A stretch of 64,000 nt of DNA from Candidatus Defluviibacterium haderslevense (GCA_016712225.1 JADJRL010000003.1:2803501-2867500); one strand, 5' to 3'; counted from the first letter of the stretch, positions 8,903 to 18,990 are shown. The notes: generated by a model not told the origin, from the sequence alone. Program-made: numbers and translations.

Positions 8903-11587
8903 ATGCTGAATTATTTTAAGCATTTCACTGTGGTGTTGTTTCTTTTAGGTGGTGTATTGTTGACCATGAGTTTACAAAGTAGTTTTTTACCGCAGAATCC
9001 ATTACCGAAATCTGTCCTGTTTGTATCGCGACAAATTCCATGCTGTGGTAGTGTCTATATGTCGGCTGCAAATGCTCTTCCAGGTATCGGAGGATTCTCA
9101 AAATATCAAGTTGCGGCTCCGGCATTTTTATGTATACTCAATCCGGACAATTCCATTGATACGCTTATTGATGGTAGTCGACCTGAATCCAATCCATTTC
9201 AATTAATAGATATTAGTTCGCCTTGTTTATCTTGGGATGCGAAGAAAATTGTTTTTGCAGGATTAAAAAAGGGAAATTATGTGTTAGGAAATAATAACAT
9301 GACGCCAGATGAACCCAATGCCTGGAGAATTTATATTATTTCTGTAGATGGACGTCATTTATCACAAGTGAGTTTTGATGAAGCTCCGCTCAATTTAAAT
9401 CAATTCAATCCTTTTGCAAGAGGCGTTTTAAAAGGTTATGATGATACACATCCCATTTGGTTGCCTGATGGTAGAATTTGTTTTAGCAGTACCCGTTTTC
9501 CAGGTATTGGCATGTACAATGTAACCCGCACATCTAATCTGTATGTGATCCATGAAAATGGTACAGGCTTGCATCGGATTACCAGTGATAAGAATGCTGC
9601 TGACAAACCGGTCTTGGATCCTGTAACTGGTAAAATTGTGTTCGCCAGATGGTGGAGAAACTTTTACTGGCCATACGATCCAATGACGACCAAACAACAC
9701 CCTGTTTATACTGATGGATGGTCATACAAAGACGGCCTAACAAGTTATTTGGATAGTACTCTGGATGGTCAATCTTTTATGTTTAACAATAATGCTTTTT
9801 TATTGACGGAGATTAATCCGGATGGGACGGAAATGAAACTCTTTTCTGCACATTATAGGGAAGTTTCTAATAATAATGCATATGGTGGTTGTTTTGATGT
9901 AGACGGAAACTTTATTGGTAATTGGTTTCCGATAGAGCATCAATCTGAATCTTCCGGATTTGGAGGATTGAAAAGATATTATCGGGGAACTGCTAAAAGG
10001 CCCGTTGGTTTAATTGGAGTTTATCAATATGGTAACTTTGATTACTACATTAAGGATCCGCCATCCTATGGTATTTTTAAAGGATCATATGCTGCAGAAC
10101 CTAGTGTTGCGTCTGACGGAAATATATTGTTTTCAATGGCTAAGGATCCAAATCAGGATTATGGAATTTATATCATGAATGCTGATGGTAGTTCGCCTCA
10201 ATTGGTTTATGATCATCCGGGAACAACTGAATTAAATGCGCAGATAGTGGAACCGAGAAAGCTTCCAAAAATATTATTGGATAAAGTAAGTCAAGTTGCA
10301 GATCCTTTGCCACCAACAGGGATCCAAGATTTAAAAAAGGAAGGGAGTTTCGAATTTGATTGTAGAAATATATTTTTTAATTCACCTATTGATGATGGAA
10401 TCATTGCTGCTCCTGCAGTTGGAAATATGTCTACGGTTAGATTTTACGCTGCGCCACTTTTAAATCAACAATATGGATCATTAGAGATGTTGGATTATCC
10501 TTTGTTGTATAATGAGATTAATGTGGATGCATACAATCGTGTTTTTGAAAAAAATGCGCCGGCACATGTCCCATTGTTTGAACAAGGAAGATCTTCAGTG
10601 GCGCTTGGATATAAAGTACCGAGAACGGGAGGAGGAATTATGGATGGCGCTGCACATGTTACTGGATTCAACTATGGACGTCCTGGTCAGCACGTTACCT
10701 GTGTAGGTTGTCATGCAGGGCATTCTGTGATTCCGGTTCCGGATCAGCCGGATGAATTGTTTTTTACCAATTTAGCTCCCGGAGCAAAAATTATGGCCTC
10801 ATCAAGTATGAACCCACCAGGAAATGTAATCGATAAAAAAAACAGAACAGCCACTCAACATTGGTTTACTCCTGAAGGGGTCGATCCGACCGGACAATGG
10901 TTGAAATTAAAGTGGTTAGAACCTATTTATGTGAAGCAAATTAAACTGTATAACATTCCGGATACCAATCGTCTTCGTGTTGAGCACTGCATTGTAAGAT
11001 TATACGCAGATAGTTCATTTAAGCAATTGATCACAACCATGGATGTCAATGAAAAGCTCTCAAACATGGGGACTCGGTTAGCATTAAATCAAGTAGAAAA
11101 AATTCAATCCATGCAAGTTGAATTTATAAAAGTAACCGGAGGTATATATCATTGGAATGCAGCATCCTTAGGTGAGATAGAAGTCATATCGAGCAATATT
11201 GATCCGGCAACATTTAAATCGATTTGCGATTGTAAAGGTTCAGCTTATGGGCCGTATAAATTAGATAGTTGTGGTCATTGTCTATTGCCCGAAGATCCAA
11301 AATTCAATGACTGTCTTACCCATTTAGATAGAGCTATTAATGGTCACAAAGTTCTTGTTTATCAGGATCACATACAACAAAAAATCCGAATCAGTATATT
11401 GGATGATATCATAGAAAATTCTGATCTGATTCGATTGTGGAATATCAATGGTCAATCCATTCCAGCATGGATAAGCTATTCAGATGGTGATGTAACAATT
11501 GATTTAAGTTCATGCAAAGCGGGAATTTATTTTTTAAGTTTAGTTAAGGATCATCAAAATGAACTTATTAAGTTTATCAAATGGTAA
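8903..11587 (+). CDS. Secreted propeller protein with single haem-binding motif (hydrazine synthase alpha-like fold), T9SS cargo
   Basis: An 894-residue secreted protein. A signal segment (FTVVLFLLGGVLL) opens it. Residues about 30-480 hold PD40/TolB-like propeller blades (LSWDAKKIVFAG, HPIWLPDGRICFSST, KIVFARW, GNILFSMAKDPNQDYGIYI). One c-type haem motif, CVGCH, is at 600-604 after a Gly-rich segment. Residues about 625-770 resemble an F5/8 type C (discoidin) domain (GQWLKLKWLEPIYVKQIKLY). A Cys-rich CDCKG...CGHC segment and a degenerate type A T9SS sorting domain finish it. The layout resembles proteins annotated with the hydrazine synthase alpha middle domain, but true HzsA carries more haems. 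Substrate unknown; a single-haem surface protein is inferred. Confidence 0.75.
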   Translation: MLNYFKHFTVVLFLLGGVLLTMSLQSSFLPQNPLPKSVLFVSRQIPCCGSVYMSAANALPGIGGFSKYQVAAPAFLCILNPDNSIDTLIDGSRPESNPFQLIDISSPCLSWDAKKIVFAGLKKGNYVLGNNNMTPDEPNAWRIYIISVDGRHLSQVSFDEAPLNLNQFNPFARGVLKGYDDTHPIWLPDGRICFSSTRFPGIGMYNVTRTSNLYVIHENGTGLHRITSDKNAADKPVLDPVTGKIVFARWWRNFYWPYDPMTTKQHPVYTDGWSYKDGLTSYLDSTLDGQSFMFNNNAFLLTEINPDGTEMKLFSAHYREVSNNNAYGGCFDVDGNFIGNWFPIEHQSESSGFGGLKRYYRGTAKRPVGLIGVYQYGNFDYYIKDPPSYGIFKGSYAAEPSVASDGNILFSMAKDPNQDYGIYIMNADGSSPQLVYDHPGTTELNAQIVEPRKLPKILLDKVSQVADPLPPTGIQDLKKEGSFEFDCRNIFFNSPIDDGIIAAPAVGNMSTVRFYAAPLLNQQYGSLEMLDYPLLYNEINVDAYNRVFEKNAPAHVPLFEQGRSSVALGYKVPRTGGGIMDGAAHVTGFNYGRPGQHVTCVGCHAGHSVIPVPDQPDELFFTNLAPGAKIMASSSMNPPGNVIDKKNRTATQHWFTPEGVDPTGQWLKLKWLEPIYVKQIKLYNIPDTNRLRVEHCIVRLYADSSFKQLITTMDVNEKLSNMGTRLALNQVEKIQSMQVEFIKVTGGIYHWNAASLGEIEVISSNIDPATFKSICDCKGSAYGPYKLDSCGHCLLPEDPKFNDCLTHLDRAINGHKVLVYQDHIQQKIRISILDDIIENSDLIRLWNINGQSIPAWISYSDGDVTIDLSSCKAGIYFLSLVKDHQNELIKFIKW

Positions 11588-11690
11588 AGTGAATCCATAA
11601 GATAAATAGAAAATAAAATTTGGTCCGTTCCATAAAAAATAATGGAATAATGGATTTAGTATAATCAAGTTTGCGGTTAATATGTAGAAA

Positions 11691-12326
11691 TCACTTCAGC
11701 ATCAATTCCCTCATTTTGGCAATTGCCATCGATCTGGACGTGACATCTAATCGAGTGTAAACATTATTGATATGTCTTTTAATGGTGTTCAGTGAAATGT
11801 AAAGTTCCTGTGCAATTTGTTGGTTGGTTTTTCCAGCATAGATTAACGATATAACTTCAAATTCACGGTCTGAAATGGGGCTTATCAGGTGTTTATTTAA
11901 TTGTTTTAATTGAAGTGTTGGCACAACTTGATTAGCCTGCATGGCGTAGTTAGCCAGTCCGATTTCCAAAGTGGTCAACAATGACTTTTCATTAAAAGGT
12001 TTGACTAAATACCCGGAAGGTTGTATTTTTTTGGCACGATCCAAGGTGCTGCGATCGGAATAGGAACTTAAAAAAATAAATGGAATGTGAAGATGATTAA
12101 AAATATATTCACCCAGATCGATGCCGTCTTTTTCACACTCCAAATTGATATCTAATAATGCAATATCAGGATGTTCGCTGATGATTAATTGTAATGCATC
12201 TTCATAATTATAGGCAATACCAGCAACTTCGAAATCTATATTATTCAAATACATAGCCAGATTCTCAGCAATCAATGGTTCATCTTCTACTATGGCTACT
12301 CTTAGTTTATGATTTATTTCTGTCAT
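11691..12326 (-). CDS. Response regulator, NarL/LuxR type
   Basis: A 211-residue two-component response regulator. The receiver domain (about 8-125) has the acidic pocket EDE at 14-16, phospho-acceptor Asp59 (ALLDINLE), the Ser/Thr switch region (FLSSYSD) and the Lys in LVKPFN. The C-terminal LuxR-type helix-turn-helix (about 148-210) shows SDREFEVISLIYAGKTNQQI and SLNTIKRHINNVYTRLDV. It starts 20 bases inside the end of the kinase gene, so the two are translated from one message and work as a pair. The target genes are unknown. Confidence 0.94.
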   Translation of the reverse strand: MTEINHKLRVAIVEDEPLIAENLAMYLNNIDFEVAGIAYNYEDALQLIISEHPDIALLDINLECEKDGIDLGEYIFNHLHIPFIFLSSYSDRSTLDRAKKIQPSGYLVKPFNEKSLLTTLEIGLANYAMQANQVVPTLQLKQLNKHLISPISDREFEVISLIYAGKTNQQIAQELYISLNTIKRHINNVYTRLDVTSRSMAIAKMRELMLK

Positions 12327-14391
12327 GAGTAGATTCTTTTTTTATTGGGAAAACAATACTAATTTTTGTGCCTGCATCACTTTCTATGGTCATTTGCGCT
12401 TTTAGCTTTTGAACAAAAGCCCGGATCATTTTATAACCGAAAGATTTAATGGTAAAGACATCCAATTGAGGTGGCAAGCCTTGTCCATTATCCTCGACGA
12501 TAAAGGTAATAAAATGGTTGCGTTCACTGAGGTGAACCTTAATAGTGCCTTCTTTTTTATTGAGAAAAGCATACTTTAATGAATTCGTAACTAACTCATT
12601 AATGATCATTCCTACGGAGACAACGATATCCATGTGTAATAATACTGGACTTACATTCGTTTCAATGTTAATGCGTTCACTATTTTTATGAAAGGTAGTG
12701 TATAAATGATCTATTAAATTTTGGATATAATTCTTCATGTCCACCAAATTCATGCCTTCATCCTCATATAAATTCTGATGAATAAATGCCATTGACTGGA
12801 CACGCAATTTGCTTTCTTGGAGCACTTCTTTTACTTTTTCATCGACATTAGACTGTGATTGGATATCTAATAAACTGGATATAACTTGAAGATTATTTTT
12901 GACCCGATGATGTACTTCCTTATTAATATATTCTAAGTCATTTTTTTGTTTAACGATAAGGGTATGATTTGATTTCAATTTTTTGAAAAGGAGGAATATA
13001 AAACCTCCAAGAATTGAAAGTATTGCAATTATGCACCAAAGATATTTTCTGATATTGCTTTCATCTTTTAAATTAATTAATTTAAGTTCATTCTCTCTTA
13101 ACAATGCGGCATTCAATTTTTTCTCATTGTTTAATTGTTCATTTTGAAGTGTTTGTTCACGTATCATGGAGGCAGTTAATAACTTCTCACTTTGTAAACT
13201 ATGCTCTTTTAATCTATTTTCTATGGTTAATAGCTCTCTTGTTTTTATTTCTTTTTGAAGTTTTTGTTGTTTGAGTTCATTTTGTAATTGAAGAAACTCT
13301 ATTTCTCGATCTCGAACCTGAATTTCTGAATTTTTTCTGGCTTCGTTGGCGGTGTTACTATTTTCTTTATTGGAGTAAGCTAATTTAAGTTTGGTAATGT
13401 ATTTTAAATATTCGAATGCTTTTGGAAAGTTACCGACTTTAAAATAGGCATCTGCCATATTAGAGTAAATGTAATATTCTATATAAAAGGTAAAGCCTTT
13501 TTTTGTATAGTTTATGGCATTGTTATACTTGGTTACCGCAGTATTTTCATCTTGAGTTAGTAATGAATAATTACCTTCTAGAACGTATTGTCTGACTTTA
13601 AGATTTGGATTGTTTTGGTTATGCAGCAGTTTATCAATCTGCGTAATCAATGCCTTCGTGCGGTCAAAATTTTTGATCTGTAAATTTAGATTTCCTTCCT
13701 CTATAGTAGATTCAGCAATCATGGAAGTATCATTAAGTTCAAAAGCTAGTTCTTTAGATTTAGCAATAAAATAGGATGCTGAGTCCATTTTATTTTGAGA
13801 AAGATACAGTCTGCCTAAAGATAAAGCGCACATTTGTATGGAAGGAATTTTTTGAATAAGTGTATTTAATTTGTATGACCTGAGATAAAAAGGGATCGCT
13901 TTATCTGCATTGTTTGTTTTGTCATAAATCTGTCCAAGGTTTTCGTTCAACTCGGCACGCATTACATTATGATTGATCTGTTTGGCCCATTCCAAAGCCT
14001 TCTTATAATATTGTGCTGCTTTAGCGTAATGTACTTGTTGATATTCTATATGCCCTAGTAATTGTAATTTTTTTATTTCAAATATAATTTGGGAATCCAT
14101 TTTTGTGTCAAATGAAATTTCATTTAAAATGGATTCAGTTTGATGGAGATCATTTGTTTTATAAAGAGTAAGGGCTTGATAATACAATACACAAGATTTA
14201 TAAAAAATATTGTGGGTCTGTTCGAATTGGGAAGAAAGATTTTTAAAAACCGTTATAGCTGAATCAGGATCATTACTCATTAATTGTTCTGCATAATGAT
14301 TGAGCTCCTCTACTTTATTAAACGAAATAGATTGACTCAGAATATGAGCACTAATTGTGATATGAATTATGAATAGAAATATATATTTCAA
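12307..14391 (-). CDS. Sensor histidine kinase with TPR sensor domain (HisKA_2 family)
   Basis: A 694-residue kinase. A signal-like segment (residues 1-19) leads into about seven TPR units (about 30-335; for example AAQYYKKALEWAKQ, AIPFYLRSYKLN), placed outside the cytoplasm. A long coiled coil (about 345-440) and one membrane helix (about 448-468, YLWCIIAILSILGGFIFLLF) follow. The HisKA_2 dimerisation domain has EVHHRVKNNLQVISSLLDIQ with phospho-His495, and the HATPase domain (about 580-690) has NELVTNSLKYAF and VEDNGQGLP. This is the PdtaS-type kinase class. TPR-bearing sensors of this class are typical of Bacteroidota. It overlaps the response regulator gene. Confidence 0.93.
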   Translation of the reverse strand: MKYIFLFIIHITISAHILSQSISFNKVEELNHYAEQLMSNDPDSAITVFKNLSSQFEQTHNIFYKSCVLYYQALTLYKTNDLHQTESILNEISFDTKMDSQIIFEIKKLQLLGHIEYQQVHYAKAAQYYKKALEWAKQINHNVMRAELNENLGQIYDKTNNADKAIPFYLRSYKLNTLIQKIPSIQMCALSLGRLYLSQNKMDSASYFIAKSKELAFELNDTSMIAESTIEEGNLNLQIKNFDRTKALITQIDKLLHNQNNPNLKVRQYVLEGNYSLLTQDENTAVTKYNNAINYTKKGFTFYIEYYIYSNMADAYFKVGNFPKAFEYLKYITKLKLAYSNKENSNTANEARKNSEIQVRDREIEFLQLQNELKQQKLQKEIKTRELLTIENRLKEHSLQSEKLLTASMIREQTLQNEQLNNEKKLNAALLRENELKLINLKDESNIRKYLWCIIAILSILGGFIFLLFKKLKSNHTLIVKQKNDLEYINKEVHHRVKNNLQVISSLLDIQSQSNVDEKVKEVLQESKLRVQSMAFIHQNLYEDEGMNLVDMKNYIQNLIDHLYTTFHKNSERINIETNVSPVLLHMDIVVSVGMIINELVTNSLKYAFLNKKEGTIKVHLSERNHFITFIVEDNGQGLPPQLDVFTIKSFGYKMIRAFVQKLKAQMTIESDAGTKISIVFPIKKESTHDRNKS

Positions 14392-14423
14392 CGAATTGGA
14401 TTGTATGTATTCAAAATAAAACT

Positions 14424-14431
14424 CAAATTTA
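14424..14431 (-). promoter_or_regulatory. Putative -7 box for the kinase-regulator operon
   Basis: Minus-strand TAAATTTG fits TAnnTTTG, 33 bases before the kinase start; no -33 element is seen. Confidence 0.35.
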
Positions 14432-14539
14432 CTATAATAATGATATTGAGGAATAACCCTTAAGGGTGATTTTTAGTGTTTTGGGGTTGTTTTTCAAAGA
14501 TTGATATCGAAATTTTACCAAAGATCATAAAGAACAAAT

Positions 14540-14547
14540 TACTTTTG
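14540..14547 (+). promoter_or_regulatory. Putative -7 box for the first esterase gene
   Basis: TACTTTTG fits TAnnTTTG, 64 bases before the ATG at 14612; no -33 element is seen. Confidence 0.35.
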
Positions 14548-14611
14548 TCACATCATTAATTCGTAAAATTATTAGATCATTAAATTTATTTACATTCAAA
14601 AATTATTTACC

Positions 14612-15808
14612 ATGAAAAGAATTGTAACCTTCTTTATTTTTTCCATTTATGTAATGAGTATAAATGCAATCTGTAGTGAAATGGTACTAGCCAACAGAAG
14701 TCATTGCCCATTTGTAAGTGGAAAATTGAGGATGACTACTGTTGTTGAAGGTGTCACAAGAGAGTATTTTTTGCACATTCCAACAAAATATAATGGAAAT
14801 TCATCAGTACCATTAGTATTTATGTTGCATGGTACTGGGGGAGATGGTGAGAAAATGTATGAAACCTCTGGTTGGGCAGAATTGGCGGAAAGTGAAAATT
14901 TTATTGCAATATTTCCATCTTCATTAAAACACAAAATTATCGATGGAGGAGAATATAAAACAATAGCCAAATGGAATCATACACCTGATGCGGATTGGAC
15001 ATTCCAAGCTGGAGAAATTGAAAAAGATGATATCAAATTTTTACGAAGAGCTTTGGATGAAGTTATAAACATGTATAATATTGACACCAAAAGAGTATAT
15101 CTCAATGGATTTAGTAATGGAGGCTCCATGGCAGCCAAATGTTCTATTGAAATGAGTGATGTCTTAGCAGCTGTAGCTGCAAGTGCCGGATCTTTTTATC
15201 TCGATACGACCTATGTTCCTAAAAGGAAAATACCTGTGTTGTATCAGGTAGGCAATAAAGATTATGGTCCTGGTAATGAAGGACCTGAAGTGCCTATGAT
15301 ATTTTTTGATTCTCTTATTTCTACTCCAGGAATAAATTATAGAAATGGAAAATTCTACCGTGTTGCAGTTAATTATACCAATAATTTTGGTTATAAAAAA
15401 GAACATAAAATAATAGGAGATACCAATTTCGCAGTGTTCGCATATTATTTGCCAATAGAAATGAATGCGAATCGAGAATTCCTATACGTATTGGTAAAAG
15501 GGTTAGAACATAATTATCCCAATTGGGCTCCTACTAGACATTGGGAATGGATGAAAAAATACACTTTGGATAACACGGGTACTACGGGAGTTTCAGAGCC
15601 TTTCGATGAAGTGAATCCATTGATTTTATATCCCAACCCAATAAAAGATGAAGTCCTATTTCAAAAAGAACTCAACTGGAGTATTTTTGACCAATGGGGT
15701 AGGCATTTAATGTCAGGAAATGGTAAATCGGTTCGAGTTCAACATTTATCAAGTGGCGTTTATTTAGTAAAAACCGAGGATGGTATAGGAAGATTTGTTA
15801 AGTTGTAA
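14612..15808 (+). CDS. Secreted PHB-depolymerase/feruloyl-esterase-like hydrolase, T9SS cargo
   Basis: A 398-residue alpha/beta hydrolase of the polyhydroxybutyrate depolymerase/LpqC esterase group. Signal peptide about 1-20. The oxyanion region is MLHGTGGDGEKM, and the nucleophile Ser168 sits in GFSNGG. The acid is probably the Asp in VGNKDYGPG, and the His lies in KGLEHNYPNW near the end of the catalytic domain. A type A T9SS sorting domain (ILYPNPIKDEVLF ... GVYLVKTEDG) finishes it, so it is exported and probably surface bound. Substrate could be polyester, acylated polysaccharide or feruloyl ester; sequence alone does not decide. A paralogue follows 314 bases downstream, implying tandem duplication. 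Confidence 0.88.
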   Translation: MKRIVTFFIFSIYVMSINAICSEMVLANRSHCPFVSGKLRMTTVVEGVTREYFLHIPTKYNGNSSVPLVFMLHGTGGDGEKMYETSGWAELAESENFIAIFPSSLKHKIIDGGEYKTIAKWNHTPDADWTFQAGEIEKDDIKFLRRALDEVINMYNIDTKRVYLNGFSNGGSMAAKCSIEMSDVLAAVAASAGSFYLDTTYVPKRKIPVLYQVGNKDYGPGNEGPEVPMIFFDSLISTPGINYRNGKFYRVAVNYTNNFGYKKEHKIIGDTNFAVFAYYLPIEMNANREFLYVLVKGLEHNYPNWAPTRHWEWMKKYTLDNTGTTGVSEPFDEVNPLILYPNPIKDEVLFQKELNWSIFDQWGRHLMSGNGKSVRVQHLSSGVYLVKTEDGIGRFVKL

Positions 15809-16122
15809 TCAAAGATTTATTTTACTTCATTGGATACTGAGAATGTTATTTTTACTGAGTTTTAAACATTGGTTGTAACATTTTTTAACTTGAAAGTATT
15901 TCCATTCCTCATCATGAATCAATACCTTAATATTCATGCTGGGTATTTTCTGAGTAATAATATGTTGAAATTTATATAAGTTATTAGGACATTGTGGTGA
16001 TTGACATCCAGTGTGATACCATGAAATATTTGTAAATAATAAAGACTTTAATTAAATAATTTTTAAAATTAGTATGTATATTTGATTATCCATTTTATAA
16101 TAATAAAAGAAACTAAAGATTT
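15809..16122. other. Intergenic stretch between the esterase paralogues
   Basis: 314 AT-rich bases without a gene. The only candidate signal is the -7 box at 16077-16084. Confidence 0.5.
16077..16084 (+). promoter_or_regulatory. Putative -7 box for the second esterase gene
   Basis: TATATTTG fits TAnnTTTG and lies 39 bases before the ATG at 16123. It suggests the second esterase has its own promoter despite its position behind the first. Confidence 0.4.
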
Positions 16123-17295
16123 ATGAAAAAATTACTACTATTTATTGTTTTTTGCTTGAGTTTAATTTCAATTAATAGTCAAAGGCGTTTTGATTTAAAA
16201 ATTACGGTCGATAATGAATTGCGTGATGTTATTATTGTCCAGCCAAGTCATTCGGCTCCACCTGGAGGATATCCTGTAGTCTTCATGTTGCATGGGACCA
16301 GTGGTGACGGAGAGAAGTTTTATAACATTTCAGGATGGAAGGAATTGGGTGAGGAAGAAAATTTTATTACGGTTTTTCCATCTTCCTTGTCCTGGTGTTT
16401 TGTTGAGGATGGAATAGAAAAACATAATACGAAATGGGTGAATGGTGATCTGTTAAGCATACCCTGTGCTGGTAAACCTCAAGACTATGTTGATGATGTT
16501 AAGTTTCTTAAACGAATTGTTCAATTAATTCAAGATACTTTGCAAGTGAACTCCAAAATGATTTTTGCTTCTGGATTTTCGAATGGTTCTGTGATGATTC
16601 ATAAATTAGCAAATGATGCTGGTGATGTGTTTGCTGCTGTAGCTGGATGCAGTGGTCCACTCACTGAATTAGATTCTATAACACCTGTGAATAGAATTCC
16701 TGCATGGTTTATGGTAGGTTCACTAGATGATCGATATATAGTCCCGCCTTTTACTTCATTGCCATTTGGAGGTGATTCCATTTTGGCCTATTTGAGTGTA
16801 TTTCTCAATAGAGCATTAGTTTGTCAAGGCTTAACTCAAACATTTATTAAAAAAGAATCAAATATTACCCTTACGTACATTTTTAATGAAGCTCAAGCTG
16901 GTATGACCTCTAAACCATATTTGTTTACCTTGATCAAAGATATGACCCATGAATATCCTAATGGTGCGAATTATCCTTTATCAGCACCAAAGATATTTTG
17001 GGAATTTTTTAAACAATCTGTTGTGACGAGTACAAATGAATTTGAAAACCGTGATAAAAAAATTAATATTTATCCTAATCCGTCTGATGGAATATTAAAT
17101 ATAAAAGCAGCTAATACTAAAATTGAACGTTTAGATATTTATAATTCTCAAGGTAGTAAGCTTTTAAAAGTTGATCAGTTAAAAGAAACATATCAAATGG
17201 ACCTAACACAATATCCTGATGGTATTTACTTTATTCAACTAAAAACCTCATATGGTAATTTTACAAAAAAATGGATTAAATGTCATCATGAATAA
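16123..17295 (+). CDS. Secreted PHB-depolymerase-like hydrolase, paralogue, T9SS cargo
   Basis: A 390-residue paralogue of the preceding esterase. Signal peptide about 1-19 (ending INSQ). Hydrolase blocks line up with the first copy: FMLHGTSGDGEKFYNISGW, TVFPSSLSW, nucleophile Ser153 in GFSNGS, acid region VGSLDDRY, and His in KDMTHEYPNG. A type A sorting domain (INIYPNPSDGILNI ... DGIYFIQLKT) follows. The second Gly after the nucleophile motif is Ser here (GFSNGS versus GFSNGG), a small change next to the active site. Its stop is immediately followed by the ATG of the propeller gene, so those two are almost certainly co-transcribed. Confidence 0.88.
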   Translation: MKKLLLFIVFCLSLISINSQRRFDLKITVDNELRDVIIVQPSHSAPPGGYPVVFMLHGTSGDGEKFYNISGWKELGEEENFITVFPSSLSWCFVEDGIEKHNTKWVNGDLLSIPCAGKPQDYVDDVKFLKRIVQLIQDTLQVNSKMIFASGFSNGSVMIHKLANDAGDVFAAVAGCSGPLTELDSITPVNRIPAWFMVGSLDDRYIVPPFTSLPFGGDSILAYLSVFLNRALVCQGLTQTFIKKESNITLTYIFNEAQAGMTSKPYLFTLIKDMTHEYPNGANYPLSAPKIFWEFFKQSVVTSTNEFENRDKKINIYPNPSDGILNIKAANTKIERLDIYNSQGSKLLKVDQLKETYQMDLTQYPDGIYFIQLKTSYGNFTKKWIKCHHE

Positions 17296-18990
17296 ATGAA
17301 AAAATGTAAGCTTGTATCGTTCATTTTCATCCTATTATTTATTTTAGAGATTAAAGCTCAGTCTTTTTCATGGGCAAAATCAGTCGGTGGTACAGGAATT
17401 ATTTTTTCAAGTTCAATTATAATAGATTCGGAGGGAAATATTTATAATACTGGTCATTTTTATGGGACTATAGATTTTGATCCTGGAGTAGGCATTTTTA
17501 ATTTGAGTTCTGAAGGAGGTGGGAGCGATATATATGTTTATAAATTAAATGCTCTCGGAATTTTTCAATGGGCCAAATCTATTGGTGGTCCTTCGGAAGA
17601 CTTTTCTTCTTCTATAAAAGTTGATTTATTAGGTAATCTATATATTACAGGTGATTTCCGTAAGAATGTAGACTTTGACCCTGGGGCTGGAATTCTTTAT
17701 TTAACATCTAAAGCTTTTAGCAGGGATGTTTTCATATTAAAATTGGATTCGTTCGGCAACTTTTTGTGGGCTAAATCTTTTGGTGGAGTAGATGAGGATG
17801 CAAGTTCTGCAATTTCATTGGACGATTATTTTAATGTTTATTTAGTTGGGCGATTTAATGGCTTAGTTGATTTCGATCCAGGAAAGGGAGTTAATGAATT
17901 GTATTGCAGCGGTTTTTATAATGGGTTTATTGTTAAATTAGATTTATTAGGAAGTTTTAAATGGGCTAAGACTATATGCTCACAAGATTATGCAATGATT
18001 GAATCAATAGCAGTAGACCGCTTTGAACACATTTATATAACTGGTCATTTTAGAGGTATTAATCATTTCAATATTAAGAATGATTCATTGGAGTTAAATA
18101 CAAATGGTGACAGTGATATTTTTATTTCTAAACTTGATACGTTAGGTCAATTCGAATGGGTTAAGGTAATTGGTGGAAATGAATTTGAAGAAGCTCATTC
18201 AATATTATGTGATAATTCGGGTTATATATATGTCAATGGTACTTTTAATGGAACATTAGATTTTGATCCGGATACTGGAATTTATAATTTAAAATCAAAA
18301 TCTACATTTAATAATTTTGTTGCTAAATTTGATAACACAGGTCAATTAATTTGGGCAATAGATATTAATACAGGTCGTAGTTTTTTAACACTTGATGATT
18401 TGGGAAATACATATTGCTTTGGAACATTTGAAGGGACAGTCGATTTCAATCCAGGTGTTGATACTTTTGAAATATCATCAATAGGGCCATATGATTTCTA
18501 CATTTCCAAAACTGATAATTTAGGTCAATTTCTTTGGGTAAAATCGATAGAATTATTAAATGGTGGACTTCCCTCTTCTATTACCTTAGATCATGATTTA
18601 AATATAATCACAACAGGTAATTTTAAGGGAACCTGTGACCTTAATCCTGATTGGGGTATTGAAAAACATACTTCTATTGGTGTTTCAGATCAATTTGTGC
18701 TTAAAATAGATCAAAGAACGGTCAATATGAATTCTATAAATAATAAAATTGACTTTGATATTTTTCCAAATCCCTCTTCCCAATTTATTCGAATTAGTTT
18801 AAATAATAATAACACTTATGATATTTGGAAAATTAATGTGTTTAATAGCTCAGGTCAATTGGTATATCGTATAAGTAATCATTCCAATCATTCTATAGTA
18901 TTGAATAAAGAAACAATAGGCACGGGACTATTTTATATTCAGGTTCATGCGAACGGAGAAATGATGTCTAAGAAAATATTTTTTGAATAA
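17296..18990 (+). CDS. Secreted SBBP-like beta-propeller protein, T9SS cargo
   Basis: A 564-residue secreted protein with signal peptide ending IKAQ (residue 22). About seven or eight repeats of roughly 50 residues follow, each with a tripeptide-rich blade pattern: GNIYNTGHFYGTIDFDPG, then a KLNALGIFQWAKSIGG-like end. The recurring FDPG motif and LGQFxWVK strand are typical of SBBP-type beta-propellers in Bacteroidota. A type A T9SS sorting domain ends it (DIFPNPSSQFIRI ... GLFYIQV). It starts directly on the base after the esterase stop, so it may be secreted together with, or present the substrate to, that esterase; this partnership is inference. Confidence 0.85.
   Translation: MKKCKLVSFIFILLFILEIKAQSFSWAKSVGGTGIIFSSSIIIDSEGNIYNTGHFYGTIDFDPGVGIFNLSSEGGGSDIYVYKLNALGIFQWAKSIGGPSEDFSSSIKVDLLGNLYITGDFRKNVDFDPGAGILYLTSKAFSRDVFILKLDSFGNFLWAKSFGGVDEDASSAISLDDYFNVYLVGRFNGLVDFDPGKGVNELYCSGFYNGFIVKLDLLGSFKWAKTICSQDYAMIESIAVDRFEHIYITGHFRGINHFNIKNDSLELNTNGDSDIFISKLDTLGQFEWVKVIGGNEFEEAHSILCDNSGYIYVNGTFNGTLDFDPDTGIYNLKSKSTFNNFVAKFDNTGQLIWAIDINTGRSFLTLDDLGNTYCFGTFEGTVDFNPGVDTFEISSIGPYDFYISKTDNLGQFLWVKSIELLNGGLPSSITLDHDLNIITTGNFKGTCDLNPDWGIEKHTSIGVSDQFVLKIDQRTVNMNSINNKIDFDIFPNPSSQFIRISLNNNNTYDIWKINVFNSSGQLVYRISNHSNHSIVLNKETIGTGLFYIQVHANGEMMSKKIFFE

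Noticed and set aside
8903..11587. True hydrazine synthase (anammox) subunit
   Set aside because: Only one CxxCH motif, a T9SS tail, and no other anammox gene in the window.
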